Shown piece after piece: positions 1-7,028 of a stretch of DNA of 39,310 nt. Numbering within the stretch: the stretch's first letter is position 1; every line of letters starts with the position of its first letter. Position numbers and translations under genes: made by a program. The stretch comes from a bacterium (GTDB lineage Bacteria; UBP14; UBA6098; B30-G16). The DNA is taken from assembly GCA_021161555.1 (NCBI GenBank), contig JAGHAI010000108.1, forward strand, positions 1 to 39,310, in the 5' to 3' direction. The notes beneath the pieces are model-generated. The model was not told the DNA's origin. It ran no database searches and saw nothing but the letters and a program-made list of their open reading frames with translations.

Positions 1-722
1 ATAGCGTGCTTATATCGATTACAATCAGCACCTGTCCAATGATGTTTACGATAGACAGTTTGCCAACACATCCGTCGCTGCCCGGGCTGCCGCAGCAGGA
101 TACATTTTTCCTCAAAGATATATATGCTCCATTTCTTGGGGGTGATTCGCTCAGCTGGGAGGCGACATATCTTGTCGGTCAGTTGAGAAGTGCTGGTGGT
201 ATAGTTGAGCAGGCGATAATGATATTGGATACCGGTTGTGTTCCGCTCGATTTTGAACTTTCAACCTATTCCGTCTGGGTTGATACTTCTGCAGACACAG
301 TTGGTTCGCCCTGGTGGACGCCAAATGACAGCACGGTTTCAAATCCAAATGAATACATCCTTCGGGCAATCGCCACGGGATTTAACACCCCAAGACTGCC
401 TCTGGCGGACACCGTGCAGTTCAAACGGGAAGAATCCTATTACTATGTCGTCACGGAAACGCCGAGGGAGATAAAGGACAGCGTGGTATATATGGGTTCG
501 GATACGGTTAGATGCTGTTTCTATTCGGCAGACCTGTATGGATATGACCTCATTCCGACCATCGACGAGACGGGAGTAAATCTTCAGGGGTGGAGTTCTC
601 CTTATCCACAGAAATCGTTCTACTTGCATCTGGCGCTGACGACGCCGACTTCTATTGGAACAGACCTGACGCATCTCGAGGGAATGATAATTTTGCATAT
701 TCGGGGAATGGCGCACGAATGA
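1..722 (+). CDS. C-terminal part of an unknown protein (cut by window start)
   Basis: The frame is open from the first base, so the true start lies upstream; an internal GTG at 6 is not a convincing start. About 239 residues are visible. I do not recognise a family. The text is rich in Thr, Ser, Asp and Pro with alternating hydrophobic residues and several aromatic residues, which suggests beta-sandwich, probably exported, domains, but no sorting tail is visible at its C-terminus. It stops at TGA 720-722, about 105 bp before the next gene on the same strand, which does encode a secreted protein. A role in the same extracellular process is possible but not shown. Confidence 0.6.
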   Translation, partial: SVLISITISTCPMMFTIDSLPTHPSLPGLPQQDTFFLKDIYAPFLGGDSLSWEATYLVGQLRSAGGIVEQAIMILDTGCVPLDFELSTYSVWVDTSADTVGSPWWTPNDSTVSNPNEYILRAIATGFNTPRLPLADTVQFKREESYYYVVTETPREIKDSVVYMGSDTVRCCFYSADLYGYDLIPTIDETGVNLQGWSSPYPQKSFYLHLALTTPTSIGTDLTHLEGMIILHIRGMAHE

Positions 723-828
723 TTTTTGATTTTTCGCACTGCGTAAAATTGAATACAAATTTGCCGAAAAAATCCGTATTGCTGAGAAACGACGATGTAG
801 TATTAAACTTTATCTGGGGTTTTTTAGA

Positions 829-2265
829 ATGAAGGTGTTTTTGGGGACAATGGCTTTTGTCGTTCTGGTGTCATCTGTTTTGGGATGCACCATCGGTGTA
901 TTTTCGCCGCTTGCCACAGCGGATGATAGACCTATGCTGTGGAAAAACCGTGATGTGCCAAATGTCGCTCAACAATATATATATGTCGAAGCGGAACACA
1001 ATTTCGTGGCAATAACCTATCAGGGCATATATGACAAAGTTTACGGCGGCACGAACGATGCTGGCTTCGGAATTGTGAACACGGATACATACAATCAGGG
1101 GAACTGGCGCAGTTATGGAATATCCGATGGGGAAGTTATGTTCATCGCACTTTCTCAATGCGAATCTGTGTGGGATTTTCTCGGTATTCTGGATTCTCTT
1201 TTCGCGGATACATCAGTGGTATTGCGCAGCACGCATTGTTATGGAGTTATCGATAAGTTCGGGAACGCCATCGTCGTGGAGGCGACCTGCACGAACTATG
1301 TATATTTCAACGCAGCCAGTGCTCCTTATGGATTTTTAGTCCGCACGAACTTTGCAATAAGCGGAGACGATACTCTGAGGAGAGGATGGGATAGATACAT
1401 CAGGGCTCGTTCAGTATTGGAACCTCTCGTTCCCCTCGATGTCAGGGATGTTCTTGAAACAGCTCGAGACCTCGTGACAGCGGAACTCGACCCAAATCCA
1501 CTGCCATTTGAAGGAACAATCGATAGCTTTCCTTATGGATACATTTCCACGGAAAACACGATAAACCGCTATTACACCGCTTCCTATCAGATAATAGTGG
1601 GGTCAGCGGAAATAGACAATCCTCAATATCCTGTTCTCTGGAGTGGATTTGGCATTCCGTATGCGACCATACCTGTTCCCCTGTGGGTGAATTCCAGAGA
1701 AGTGCCTCCACAGATGACCGGTTCAGGTGCAACTATGTGCAGCGACGCTCAATTTATCAAGGGGCAGATACACGACCAGCCCGATATAAGATTGTTCAAC
1801 ACGCAAACGGCATATAGAATTCACGAATTCTTATCCCCCGTCGAAGAAAATGTATTCGGTCAATATTATGGATATATGAGCCTGTGGGCGAAGTTCGGCG
1901 TTTCCGAAGACACACTGGCTTATATTCAACAAGACCTGTGCAATCAGGTGGCGGGAAGATATGAAGAAGTGCGCGGACTTTTCGTAGAAGAACATAACTA
2001 TTTAAAAATACAGAACATATCGATAAAATCCTATCCAAATCCGTTCAATTCTGCGGTTAAGATTGAAATTTCCAGTCCGAAAAACAATTTTAAGCACATA
2101 GAAATACTGGACATCAAGGGAGGGAAAGTTTTTGAAACGACACTTTCCCCATATACATCCACCTTTATGTGGGAACCATCTTCAAAGCTATCTTCTGGCT
2201 TATATATAGTTTCAGTAAAATCTGGCGAATATCGGGCAACAAGCCGACTGATATTATCCAGATGA
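829..2265 (+). CDS. Secreted Ntn-hydrolase-like (C45/linear amide hydrolase type) protein with Por sorting tail
   Basis: 478 residues. Residues 1-19 form a signal peptide, and Cys20 follows it directly, starting a CTIGVFSP...KNRDVP block typical of Ntn hydrolases of the acyl-CoA:6-APA acyltransferase (C45) and choloylglycine-hydrolase type, in which a processed N-terminal Cys is the nucleophile. A later VRTNF motif fits the Asn region of these families. Signal cleavage at Gly19 would therefore also create the active site. The -VLGC- sequence is a poor lipobox, so a lipoprotein is a less likely reading. The last ~80 residues are a type IX-like sorting domain starting at SYPNPFNS and ending in a beta-rich YIVSVKSGEYRATSRLIL stretch, so the protein is probably exported across the outer membrane. 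The expected activity is C-N bond cleavage in an amide; the substrate is unknown. Confidence 0.75.
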   Translation: MKVFLGTMAFVVLVSSVLGCTIGVFSPLATADDRPMLWKNRDVPNVAQQYIYVEAEHNFVAITYQGIYDKVYGGTNDAGFGIVNTDTYNQGNWRSYGISDGEVMFIALSQCESVWDFLGILDSLFADTSVVLRSTHCYGVIDKFGNAIVVEATCTNYVYFNAASAPYGFLVRTNFAISGDDTLRRGWDRYIRARSVLEPLVPLDVRDVLETARDLVTAELDPNPLPFEGTIDSFPYGYISTENTINRYYTASYQIIVGSAEIDNPQYPVLWSGFGIPYATIPVPLWVNSREVPPQMTGSGATMCSDAQFIKGQIHDQPDIRLFNTQTAYRIHEFLSPVEENVFGQYYGYMSLWAKFGVSEDTLAYIQQDLCNQVAGRYEEVRGLFVEEHNYLKIQNISIKSYPNPFNSAVKIEISSPKNNFKHIEILDIKGGKVFETTLSPYTSTFMWEPSSKLSSGLYIVSVKSGEYRATSRLILSR

Positions 2266-2321
2266 AATTCTGCTTGCAAATTTTTTTAATTTTTATTTGT
2301 TCTTAATCTCTAAAAAAGTGC

Positions 2322-2350
2322 TTGACAATAAGGGTTTTGATGTATATTTA
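2322..2350 (+). promoter_or_regulatory. Sigma70-type promoter of the tRNA-tuf operon
   Basis: A perfect -35 TTGACA (2322-2327) and a -10 TATTTA (2345-2350) are separated by 17 bp; TATATT at 2343 with 15 bp is an alternative. The -10 ends 16 bp before the first tRNA, and an AT-rich stretch lies upstream. This is the only good promoter seen before tuf. Confidence 0.7.
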
Positions 2351-2366
2351 CAAAAATATTGTTTTT

Positions 2367-2439
2367 GCTGGCGTAGCTCAGGCGGTAGAGCAGCTGATTT
2401 GTAATCAGCCGGTCGGGGGTTCAAATCCCTCCGCCAGCT
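2367..2439 (+). tRNA. tRNA-Thr (anticodon TGT)
   Basis: A 7-bp acceptor stem GCTGGCG/CGCCAGC, discriminator T, D-arm TAGCTCAGGCGGTAGAGCA, anticodon stem GCTGA/TCAGC with loop TTTGTAA (anticodon TGT), and a T-arm with GGTTCAAATCC. CCA is not encoded. It is the first of four tRNAs in the order Thr(UGU)-Tyr-Gly-Thr(GGU). Confidence 0.95.
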
Positions 2440-2483
2440 GATTGGCAATACAGACACAATTCATTGAAATTTTAAGATTAGAT

Positions 2484-2566
2484 GGTGGGGTACCCAAGTG
2501 GACAACGGGGGCAGACTGTAAATCTGTTGGCGCACGCCTTCGGTGGTTCGAATCCACCCCCCACCA
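2484..2566 (+). tRNA. tRNA-Tyr (anticodon GTA)
   Basis: Acceptor stem GGTGGGG/CCCCACC with discriminator A; anticodon loop CTGTAAA gives GTA. The long variable arm (about 2530-2540) is the class II form expected for bacterial tRNA-Tyr. It lies 44 bp after tRNA-Thr. Confidence 0.95.
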
Positions 2567-2574
2567 TATATAAA

Positions 2575-2648
2575 GCGGGAGTAGCTCAATTGGCTAGAGC
2601 ATCAGCCTTCCAAGCTGAGGGTTGCGGGTTCAATCCCCGTCTCCCGCT
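2575..2648 (+). tRNA. tRNA-Gly (anticodon TCC)
   Basis: Acceptor stem GCGGGAG/CTCCCGC with discriminator T; anticodon stem TCAGC/GCTGA and loop CTTCCAA give TCC. It starts only 8 nt after tRNA-Tyr and is followed 21 nt later by a protein start codon. Confidence 0.95.
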
Positions 2649-2669
2649 TTAATTAAATAAGGAAAGCTT

Positions 2670-2897
2670 ATGTTTAATCAGGTGAAAAAAGAAGATGGAA
2701 AGTGGTATATCATTTCTTCCAAGGGAGAATATGGTGGATTTGAGGAAATAGTGAGGGATAATGGCGAAATTGTCGCCGCAGAAAGTCCGCAAAGAGAATT
2801 TGTTGTGAAAAGGGATGGCAGGTTCTGGATAGTGAGATTTGAAATTCCCTCCGGGGAAAAAGTTGTGGAACTTGGACCTTATTTGGAAGTTCAATAG
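2670..2897 (+). CDS. Small unknown protein inside the tRNA operon
   Basis: 75 residues, ATG start preceded by AAGGAAAG about 7 nt upstream. I do not recognise a family. The sequence seems to be two copies of one roughly 37-residue beta-rich unit: GKWYIISSKG...FEEIVRDNGE in the first half and GRFWIVRFEIPSGEKVVEL in the second, each beginning with a Lys/Arg-rich turn and an aromatic pair. It has no signal peptide, membrane segment or cysteine. The gene sits between tRNA-Gly and tRNA-Thr, where E. coli and most bacteria have only a short spacer, so its mRNA must be cut out by tRNA processing at both ends. Its position in a high-output operon suggests a role near translation, but that is inference. 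Confidence 0.75.
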   Translation: MFNQVKKEDGKWYIISSKGEYGGFEEIVRDNGEIVAAESPQREFVVKRDGRFWIVRFEIPSGEKVVELGPYLEVQ

Positions 2898-2911
2898 ATG
2901 ATTGACATACT

Positions 2912-2984
2912 GCCCACTTAGCTCAGACGGTAGAGCACTTCCTTGGTAAGGAAGTGGTCCCCGGTTCAAGTCCGGGAGTGGGCT
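2912..2984 (+). tRNA. tRNA-Thr (anticodon GGT)
   Basis: Acceptor stem GCCCACT/AGTGGGC with discriminator T; anticodon stem CTTCC/GGAAG with loop TTGGTAA gives GGT. It is the last tRNA before tuf, matching the position of thrT before tufB in E. coli. Confidence 0.95.
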
Positions 2985-3000
2985 ATTGACGGAGTTAGCT

Positions 3001-3075
3001 ATGAAATTGTTGTGTCCAAAATGTTCCGCTGCCAATATGGTGCCTCCAGCGGACCTGAGGAGATGGAACCTATGA
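3001..3075 (+). CDS. 24-residue micro-ORF with a CPKC zinc-knuckle-like motif
   Basis: ATG at 3001 is preceded by GGAG with a 6-nt spacer and starts 16 nt after tRNA-Thr. The peptide begins MKLLCPKCSAANMVPPADL, which resembles the start of MJ0042-type zinc-ribbon domains (CPxCxA...VP), but it ends after 24 residues with no second cysteine pair. The stop TGA overlaps the next micro-ORF start as ATGA (3072-3075), a translational-coupling arrangement. It may be a real microprotein, a leader peptide controlling tuf, or a remnant of a longer zinc-ribbon gene. Confidence 0.4.
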   Translation: MKLLCPKCSAANMVPPADLRRWNL

Positions 3076-3149
3076 AGGAAAAACACAATAAAAGGCAGGA
3101 TATATTTGGACTTTTAGAATCACTTTATAGTGGATTTTTGGACAATTAA
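3072..3149 (+). CDS. 25-residue micro-ORF coupled to the preceding one
   Basis: It starts at the ATGA overlap with the preceding micro-ORF and encodes MKEKHNKRQDIFGLLESLYS followed by five more residues, a charged head and a possible short amphipathic helix. The stop TAA lies 27 bp before the tuf start. With the preceding frame it may form a two-peptide unit or the two halves of a frameshifted ~50-residue protein. No family is recognised. Confidence 0.35.
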   Translation: MKEKHNKRQDIFGLLESLYSGFLDN

Positions 3150-3176
3150 GAACACAAATCATAAGGAGGATTTGAA

Positions 3177-4385
3177 ATGGCGAAGGAGAAGTTCGAAAGG
3201 ACGAAGCCCCATGTCAACATCGGGACGATTGGACACATTGACCATGGGAAGACGACGCTTACTGCGGCAATTACGATGGTTCTTGCGCGCAAGAATCTTG
3301 CACAGGTAGCAACATTCGATTCCATCGACAGCGCACCTGAGGAAAAGGCACGAGGCGTCACCATCAATACTGCCCATGTGGAATATGAGACTGAGAAAAG
3401 GCACTATGCCCACATCGATTGTCCTGGGCATGCTGACTACATCAAGAATATGATTACCGGCGCGGCGCAGATGGACGGTGCTATTCTCGTCGTTTCCGCC
3501 GCAGATGGTCCTATGCCGCAGACGAGAGAACACATCCTTCTCGCCCGTCAGGTTAATGTGCCGGCAATTGTGGTGTTTATGAACAAAACCGATATGGTAG
3601 ATGACCCCGAACTGCTGGACCTGGTGGAGCTTGAAGTTCGTGAACTGCTATCAAACTATGGTTTCCCTGGAGATGAAATCCCAATTATCAAAGGCAGCGC
3701 ACTTGAAGCGATGAACAAAGGATTGAACGAAAGCACACCAATAGACGACCCCGCGTTCAAGCCGATACTCGACCTTATAGATGCAGTTGACGATTATATT
3801 CCCACACCAGTTCGCGATACGGACAAGCCCTTCCTTATGCCTGTCGAAGATGTATTTTCCATCACGGGTCGCGGGACAGTTGCCACAGGCAGAGTGGAGC
3901 GCGGAAGAATCAATCCGGGCGACGAAGTCGAAATCGTTGGCATAAAACCCACGAGAAAAACCGTTGCCACGAGCCTCGAGATGTTCCGAAAAATCCTCGA
4001 TTACGCAGAAGCAGGCGATAATGTGGGTATTCTGCTTCGCGGAATTGAGAAGAACGAAGTTGAGCGCGGAATGGTGCTTGCAAAACCAGGCACAATTACT
4101 CCGCACACAAAATTCAAGGGACAGGTCTATGTATTGAAAAAGGACGAAGGCGGTCGCCACAAGCCATTCTTCTCGGGCTATCGGCCACAGTTCTACTTCC
4201 GAACGACAGATGTAACAGGCACAATCAAATTGCCCGAAGGCGTCGAAATGGTTATGCCCGGCGATAATGTTGAAATGGAAGTCGAACTGATTTCGCCAAT
4301 CGCTATGGAACAGGGTCTTCGCTTCGCAATTCGTGAAGGCGGAAGAACAATTGGCGCTGGCGTCGTGGGCGAAATTATAGAATAA
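3177..4385 (+). CDS. tuf: Elongation factor Tu
   Basis: 402 residues, full length. EF-Tu is the GTPase that carries aminoacyl-tRNA to the ribosome. G1 is GHIDHGKT (residues 19-26, with Ile where most have Val), the switch I Thr is in [14 protein letters not shown] (about 60-72), G3 is DCPGH (81-85), G4 is NKTD (about 136-139) and G5 is a GSA segment. Domains 2 and 3 follow, ending in the conserved [21 protein letters not shown]. The ATG has a strong AAGGAGGATTTGAA ribosome site. It is co-directional with the four upstream tRNAs and with rpmG, so it is probably made from the same transcript. No second copy is in the window. Confidence 0.98.
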   Translation: MAKEKFERTKPHVNIGTIGHIDHGKTTLTAAITMVLARKNLAQVATFDSIDSAPEEKARGVTINTAHVEYETEKRHYAHIDCPGHADYIKNMITGAAQMDGAILVVSAADGPMPQTREHILLARQVNVPAIVVFMNKTDMVDDPELLDLVELEVRELLSNYGFPGDEIPIIKGSALEAMNKGLNESTPIDDPAFKPILDLIDAVDDYIPTPVRDTDKPFLMPVEDVFSITGRGTVATGRVERGRINPGDEVEIVGIKPTRKTVATSLEMFRKILDYAEAGDNVGILLRGIEKNEVERGMVLAKPGTITPHTKFKGQVYVLKKDEGGRHKPFFSGYRPQFYFRTTDVTGTIKLPEGVEMVMPGDNVEMEVELISPIAMEQGLRFAIREGGRTIGAGVVGEIIE

Positions 4386-4438
4386 TTTTATCAACGGGGC
4401 AGACGCCAAAAACTGCCCGATGTAAACAGGAGTTGGTT

Positions 4439-4609
4439 ATGGCTAAAAAAGGAAAATCTAAAAGGGAGCACATAATCCTTGCCTGCACCGTCTGCAAGTC
4501 AAGGAATTACATTACGCAGAAAAATAAGCAAAATACTCCCGACCGCCTCGAACTGAAAAAATACTGCCCCAGGTGTAGAAAACATACAATACACAAGGAA
4601 ACAAGGTAG
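4439..4609 (+). CDS. rpmG: 50S ribosomal protein L33
   Basis: 56 residues, ATG at 4439 after an AGGAG ribosome site. bL33 is a small protein of the large ribosomal subunit near the E site. The sequence has the zinc-binding form with two cysteine pairs, CTVC (16-19) and CPRC (43-46), and the usual [21 protein letters not shown] core. It follows tuf by 53 bp, which is the common order, but secE, nusG and rplK, which usually come next, are absent; a terminator follows at once. Confidence 0.96.
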   Translation: MAKKGKSKREHIILACTVCKSRNYITQKNKQNTPDRLELKKYCPRCRKHTIHKETR

Positions 4610-4615
4610 AATTTC

Positions 4616-4644
4616 AATGGGGGACATTGTCCCCCATTTTTTTT
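4616..4644 (+). terminator. Rho-independent terminator of the tuf-rpmG operon
   Basis: A perfect 10-bp stem AATGGGGGAC/GTCCCCCATT with a 3-nt loop (ATT) is followed by eight T residues. It begins 7 bp after the rpmG stop codon. Confidence 0.92.
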
Positions 4645-4713
4645 GAAAAAATTGTGAAAAAATATTAACAATTTTATCTTTGAAAATAATATGTGCATCA
4701 CATATATAGGTGA

Positions 4714-4854
4714 ATTAAACATAAGAGGATACATCGCATCACAATCGAAGGTGAAGATAGACTTCGCGCCTGGATGCTCGTAATAGAGGAGCGAAGGAAC
4801 TCGCTTACAAGACTAATCGAAGACTATAAAACATTTATAGAGAAGAAAAAATGA
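4714..4854 (+). pseudogene. Open fragment with protein-like sequence and no good start
   Basis: The frame is open from just after a TGA at 4711 to the stop at 4852. The text ITIEGEDRLRAWMLVIEERR followed by a charged helix ending IEKKK reads like real protein, yet there is no ATG before Met at 4774 and no ribosome site there. It sits between the rpmG terminator and a clearly damaged gene, so a remnant of a decayed gene is the simplest reading. A 26-residue peptide from 4774 is the alternative. Confidence 0.3.
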
Positions 4855-4876
4855 CAGAAATAGAGGGATGTAAACT

Positions 4877-5142
4877 ATGGATGCGGAAAAGCTTCTTTCT
4901 CTCGCCATAGAATTTCACGGGCATAAGTGTCCTGCGATGCCACTTGGTCTTCGTGCGGGGCTTGCTGCGATGAAAACGCTCGGTGTGCAAAGAGCGATGT
5001 ATTCGATATCGAATTTGAAAAATCGCGCAGCACCTTTTACTGGGATGAATGCGAAAACTGCGGCGAAATTGTATTCGCTCATGGGTTGCGATTGAAAAAC
5101 GGGAAAAAACTTTGTCTGCCCTGTTTTGAAGGGAATATATAG
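4877..5142 (+). pseudogene. FmdE-like gene, frameshifted and missing its core
   Basis: Frame 1 of the remnant (from ATG 4877) reads [20 protein letters not shown], the N-terminal metal-site signature of the formylmethanofuran dehydrogenase subunit E (FmdE) family. The homology then jumps at about 5000 into a frame one base away, which gives FDIEFEKSR and a C-terminal zinc ribbon CENCGE...KLCLPCFE, ending at 5142. A typical FmdE protein is roughly 190 residues with a central Cys/Asp-rich segment; here the ends join with under 90 residues in total, so about half is gone and a frameshift is present. It directly abuts the TSUP permease gene, with the stop immediately followed by that gene's ATG, suggesting that the intact ancestor was co-translated with it. 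Confidence 0.75.
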
Positions 5143-5907
5143 ATGCACACGATGAACTCATTATACTTTGCTCCGCCTATATTTTTTATCATCGCATTTG
5201 TCTTCTCGATGCTCGGAATGGGCGGCTCGCAGCTATATATTCCGATACTGTTCTGGCTCGGAATGGATTTTAAAACGCAAGCTATTCCCCTGGGGATGCT
5301 TTTGAACATCGTCAATTCATTATCCGCGGCATTTGTATATGGCAGAAAGAAATTGACAAACTGGCGCGTTGCCGTTCCGTTCGGGATATCTATGATACTT
5401 TTTGCGCCAATCGGAACGATGGCAAACATCCATCTTCCAACGCGTCCGATAATTCTTGTCTTCGCCGTTTTCACTGCAACTGCTGCCCTGTTAATGTTAA
5501 GTGGATGGAAACCCAAAAGAGGCTCGCTATCCAATCACGAGCGTATTTTTCTTGGACTTGTTTCGGGCGCATTTCTCGGTTTCTTCGCAGGACTCATCGG
5601 CAGAGGCGGGGGAAGTTTTGTCGTGCCTCTACTGTATATTGCAGGATTAGAACCGAAACTTGCGGCGGCAACATCCTCTGCGATTGTATCATTTTCGGGG
5701 CTTTCCAGTTTTGTGTCGCATATCGCCACAGCCGCACGACCACAATGGACAGTATGGATATTATGCGCCATAGCAGTCCTCCTCGGCAGCCAGACAGGGT
5801 CAAGAATAATGGCGGGAAAGATGAAATCGAAATCAATTAAAATCGTCTTTGGCGTGGTTCTTCTTGGCGTGGCAGCGATTCTTATAATAAAAGATGTGCT
5901 TCGATAA
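5143..5907 (+). CDS. TSUP (TauE/SafE) family membrane transporter
   Basis: 254 residues, with about seven or eight hydrophobic segments and two related halves. Each half has the glycine-rich family signature near its start: GMGGSQLYIPIL (about 26-37) and GLIGRGGGSFVVPLL (about 151-165). TSUP proteins move organosulfur or other small anions, such as sulfite or sulfoacetate, across the inner membrane; the substrate cannot be read from sequence. The ATG lies directly after the stop of the damaged FmdE-like gene, so translation of this gene may have lost its coupled upstream partner. It converges on the efflux operon. Confidence 0.88.
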   Translation: MHTMNSLYFAPPIFFIIAFVFSMLGMGGSQLYIPILFWLGMDFKTQAIPLGMLLNIVNSLSAAFVYGRKKLTNWRVAVPFGISMILFAPIGTMANIHLPTRPIILVFAVFTATAALLMLSGWKPKRGSLSNHERIFLGLVSGAFLGFFAGLIGRGGGSFVVPLLYIAGLEPKLAAATSSAIVSFSGLSSFVSHIATAARPQWTVWILCAIAVLLGSQTGSRIMAGKMKSKSIKIVFGVVLLGVAAILIIKDVLR

Positions 5908-5998
5908 CAGCAATTTCACGATTTCTCAATGTTTCATCGATATTCGATTCAATGATAGATGTGATTTAATCTCGGGCATAAATTTGCTTTAGAAAAAG

Positions 5999-7027
5999 CT
6001 ATTTTTTCACAATAATCGGCGCTCCATCGAAAAGTCCGAGCGTGCCTTCTATTATAACAGGCTCGCCGACTTTTATCCCCGCAATCACCTGCGCCAGACT
6101 GTCGTTTTCTATGCCGAGCTTCACCTTTCGGGCGCGAGCTTTTTCCCCATCTGAGACGAATACCAATGTGTCGTTCACAATAGCACTCTGACGAATCACA
6201 ATTGCAGAATCAGCTTCCGCAGTTATTATGTGAACGGTGGCGAACATTCCGCTGCGGAGTTTTCCGCTGCCATTTTCAAACACAACCGTCGCCTTGTATG
6301 TTCCCGACATTGGGTCGGCGAGGTGTTCGACGCTTTCAACTTTGCCCCAGAATGTGGTATCGGGAAACGCATCGACTTCCATAAAGGCATCCTGCCCCGT
6401 CTTCACCTCTACGATGTCCCTCTCGGAAATTTCGCATTCGACCTTCACCTTTCTCAAATCAACCACGGTAAGGACGGCGGGAGCGCCAGCCATAGGCATC
6501 ATAGCGTTGAAGAATTCGCCCTCTTCGGAATTTATGGAGGCAACGATACCAGAAAAAGGCGCCCGGAGTTCAGTGTTTTTGATTGCAAGTTCATACATCG
6601 CCTTTGCGGCTTTATATCCTGCTTCAATCTGGTCGAACTGCTGCTGAGATATCGACCCCTTTTCAAGCAAATTTTTCATCCTGTTGTAATTTTCCTCTGC
6701 CGCACGAAACTGAGCTTCTGCCTGATTGAGCTGTTCAGGTGAAAGCCTGGCAAGAAGCTGACCCTTGCGGACCTTATCGCCCTCTTTGACGAGAATTTTC
6801 GTCACCCAGGAACTCATCCCTGGTGCGACTGGAACTTCACGATATCCCTTAATCGTCCCGCTGTAATCCACCGTTCGGAAAATTTTTCCGATGCGAGCAG
6901 GCACCACACGGGTTCTCAATGCACCGACGATGACTTTGTTCCCCGTGTTCTTCTGATTTTCGCTGGATTTGTTGCACCCTGCGATAAAAATCGCCAATGC
7001 AAGCACTGAAAGTATTGCTCTTCTCAT
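5999..7027 (-). CDS. Efflux periplasmic adaptor subunit (RND/MFP, AcrA-like lipoprotein)
   Basis: 342 residues from the ATG at 7027. I chose this start because AAGGAAG precedes it and it lies 1 nt after the tolC stop; an in-frame start at 7057 would lie inside tolC. A signal peptide ends in a lipobox (IAGC at residues 15-18), so it is probably anchored by lipid to the inner membrane. A lipoyl-like half (VTKILVKEGDKVRKGQLLARL), a coiled-coil hairpin (about 95-150), the second lipoyl half (LRAPFSGIVASINSEEGE), then beta-barrel domains. Adaptors bridge an inner-membrane pump to a TolC channel. It is the last gene of the tetR-tolC-adaptor operon, and no RND or MacB-type pump gene follows. Confidence 0.92.
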   Translation of the reverse strand: MRRAILSVLALAIFIAGCNKSSENQKNTGNKVIVGALRTRVVPARIGKIFRTVDYSGTIKGYREVPVAPGMSSWVTKILVKEGDKVRKGQLLARLSPEQLNQAEAQFRAAEENYNRMKNLLEKGSISQQQFDQIEAGYKAAKAMYELAIKNTELRAPFSGIVASINSEEGEFFNAMMPMAGAPAVLTVVDLRKVKVECEISERDIVEVKTGQDAFMEVDAFPDTTFWGKVESVEHLADPMSGTYKATVVFENGSGKLRSGMFATVHIITAEADSAIVIRQSAIVNDTLVFVSDGEKARARKVKLGIENDSLAQVIAGIKVGEPVIIEGTLGLFDGAPIIVKK

Positions 7028-7028
7028 C

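Noticed and set aside
590-832. 80-residue frame whose stop overlaps the start of the secreted hydrolase by ATGA
   Set aside because: It lies mostly inside the longer frame ending at 722, has no ribosome site and an unconvincing composition. A frameshift of the first gene into this frame remains possible but unsupported.
2281-2320. T-rich stretch after the secreted hydrolase as a terminator
   Set aside because: There are T-runs but no stable stem ahead of them.
3651-4409. Minus-strand frame of 252 codons
   Set aside because: Antisense shadow of tuf.
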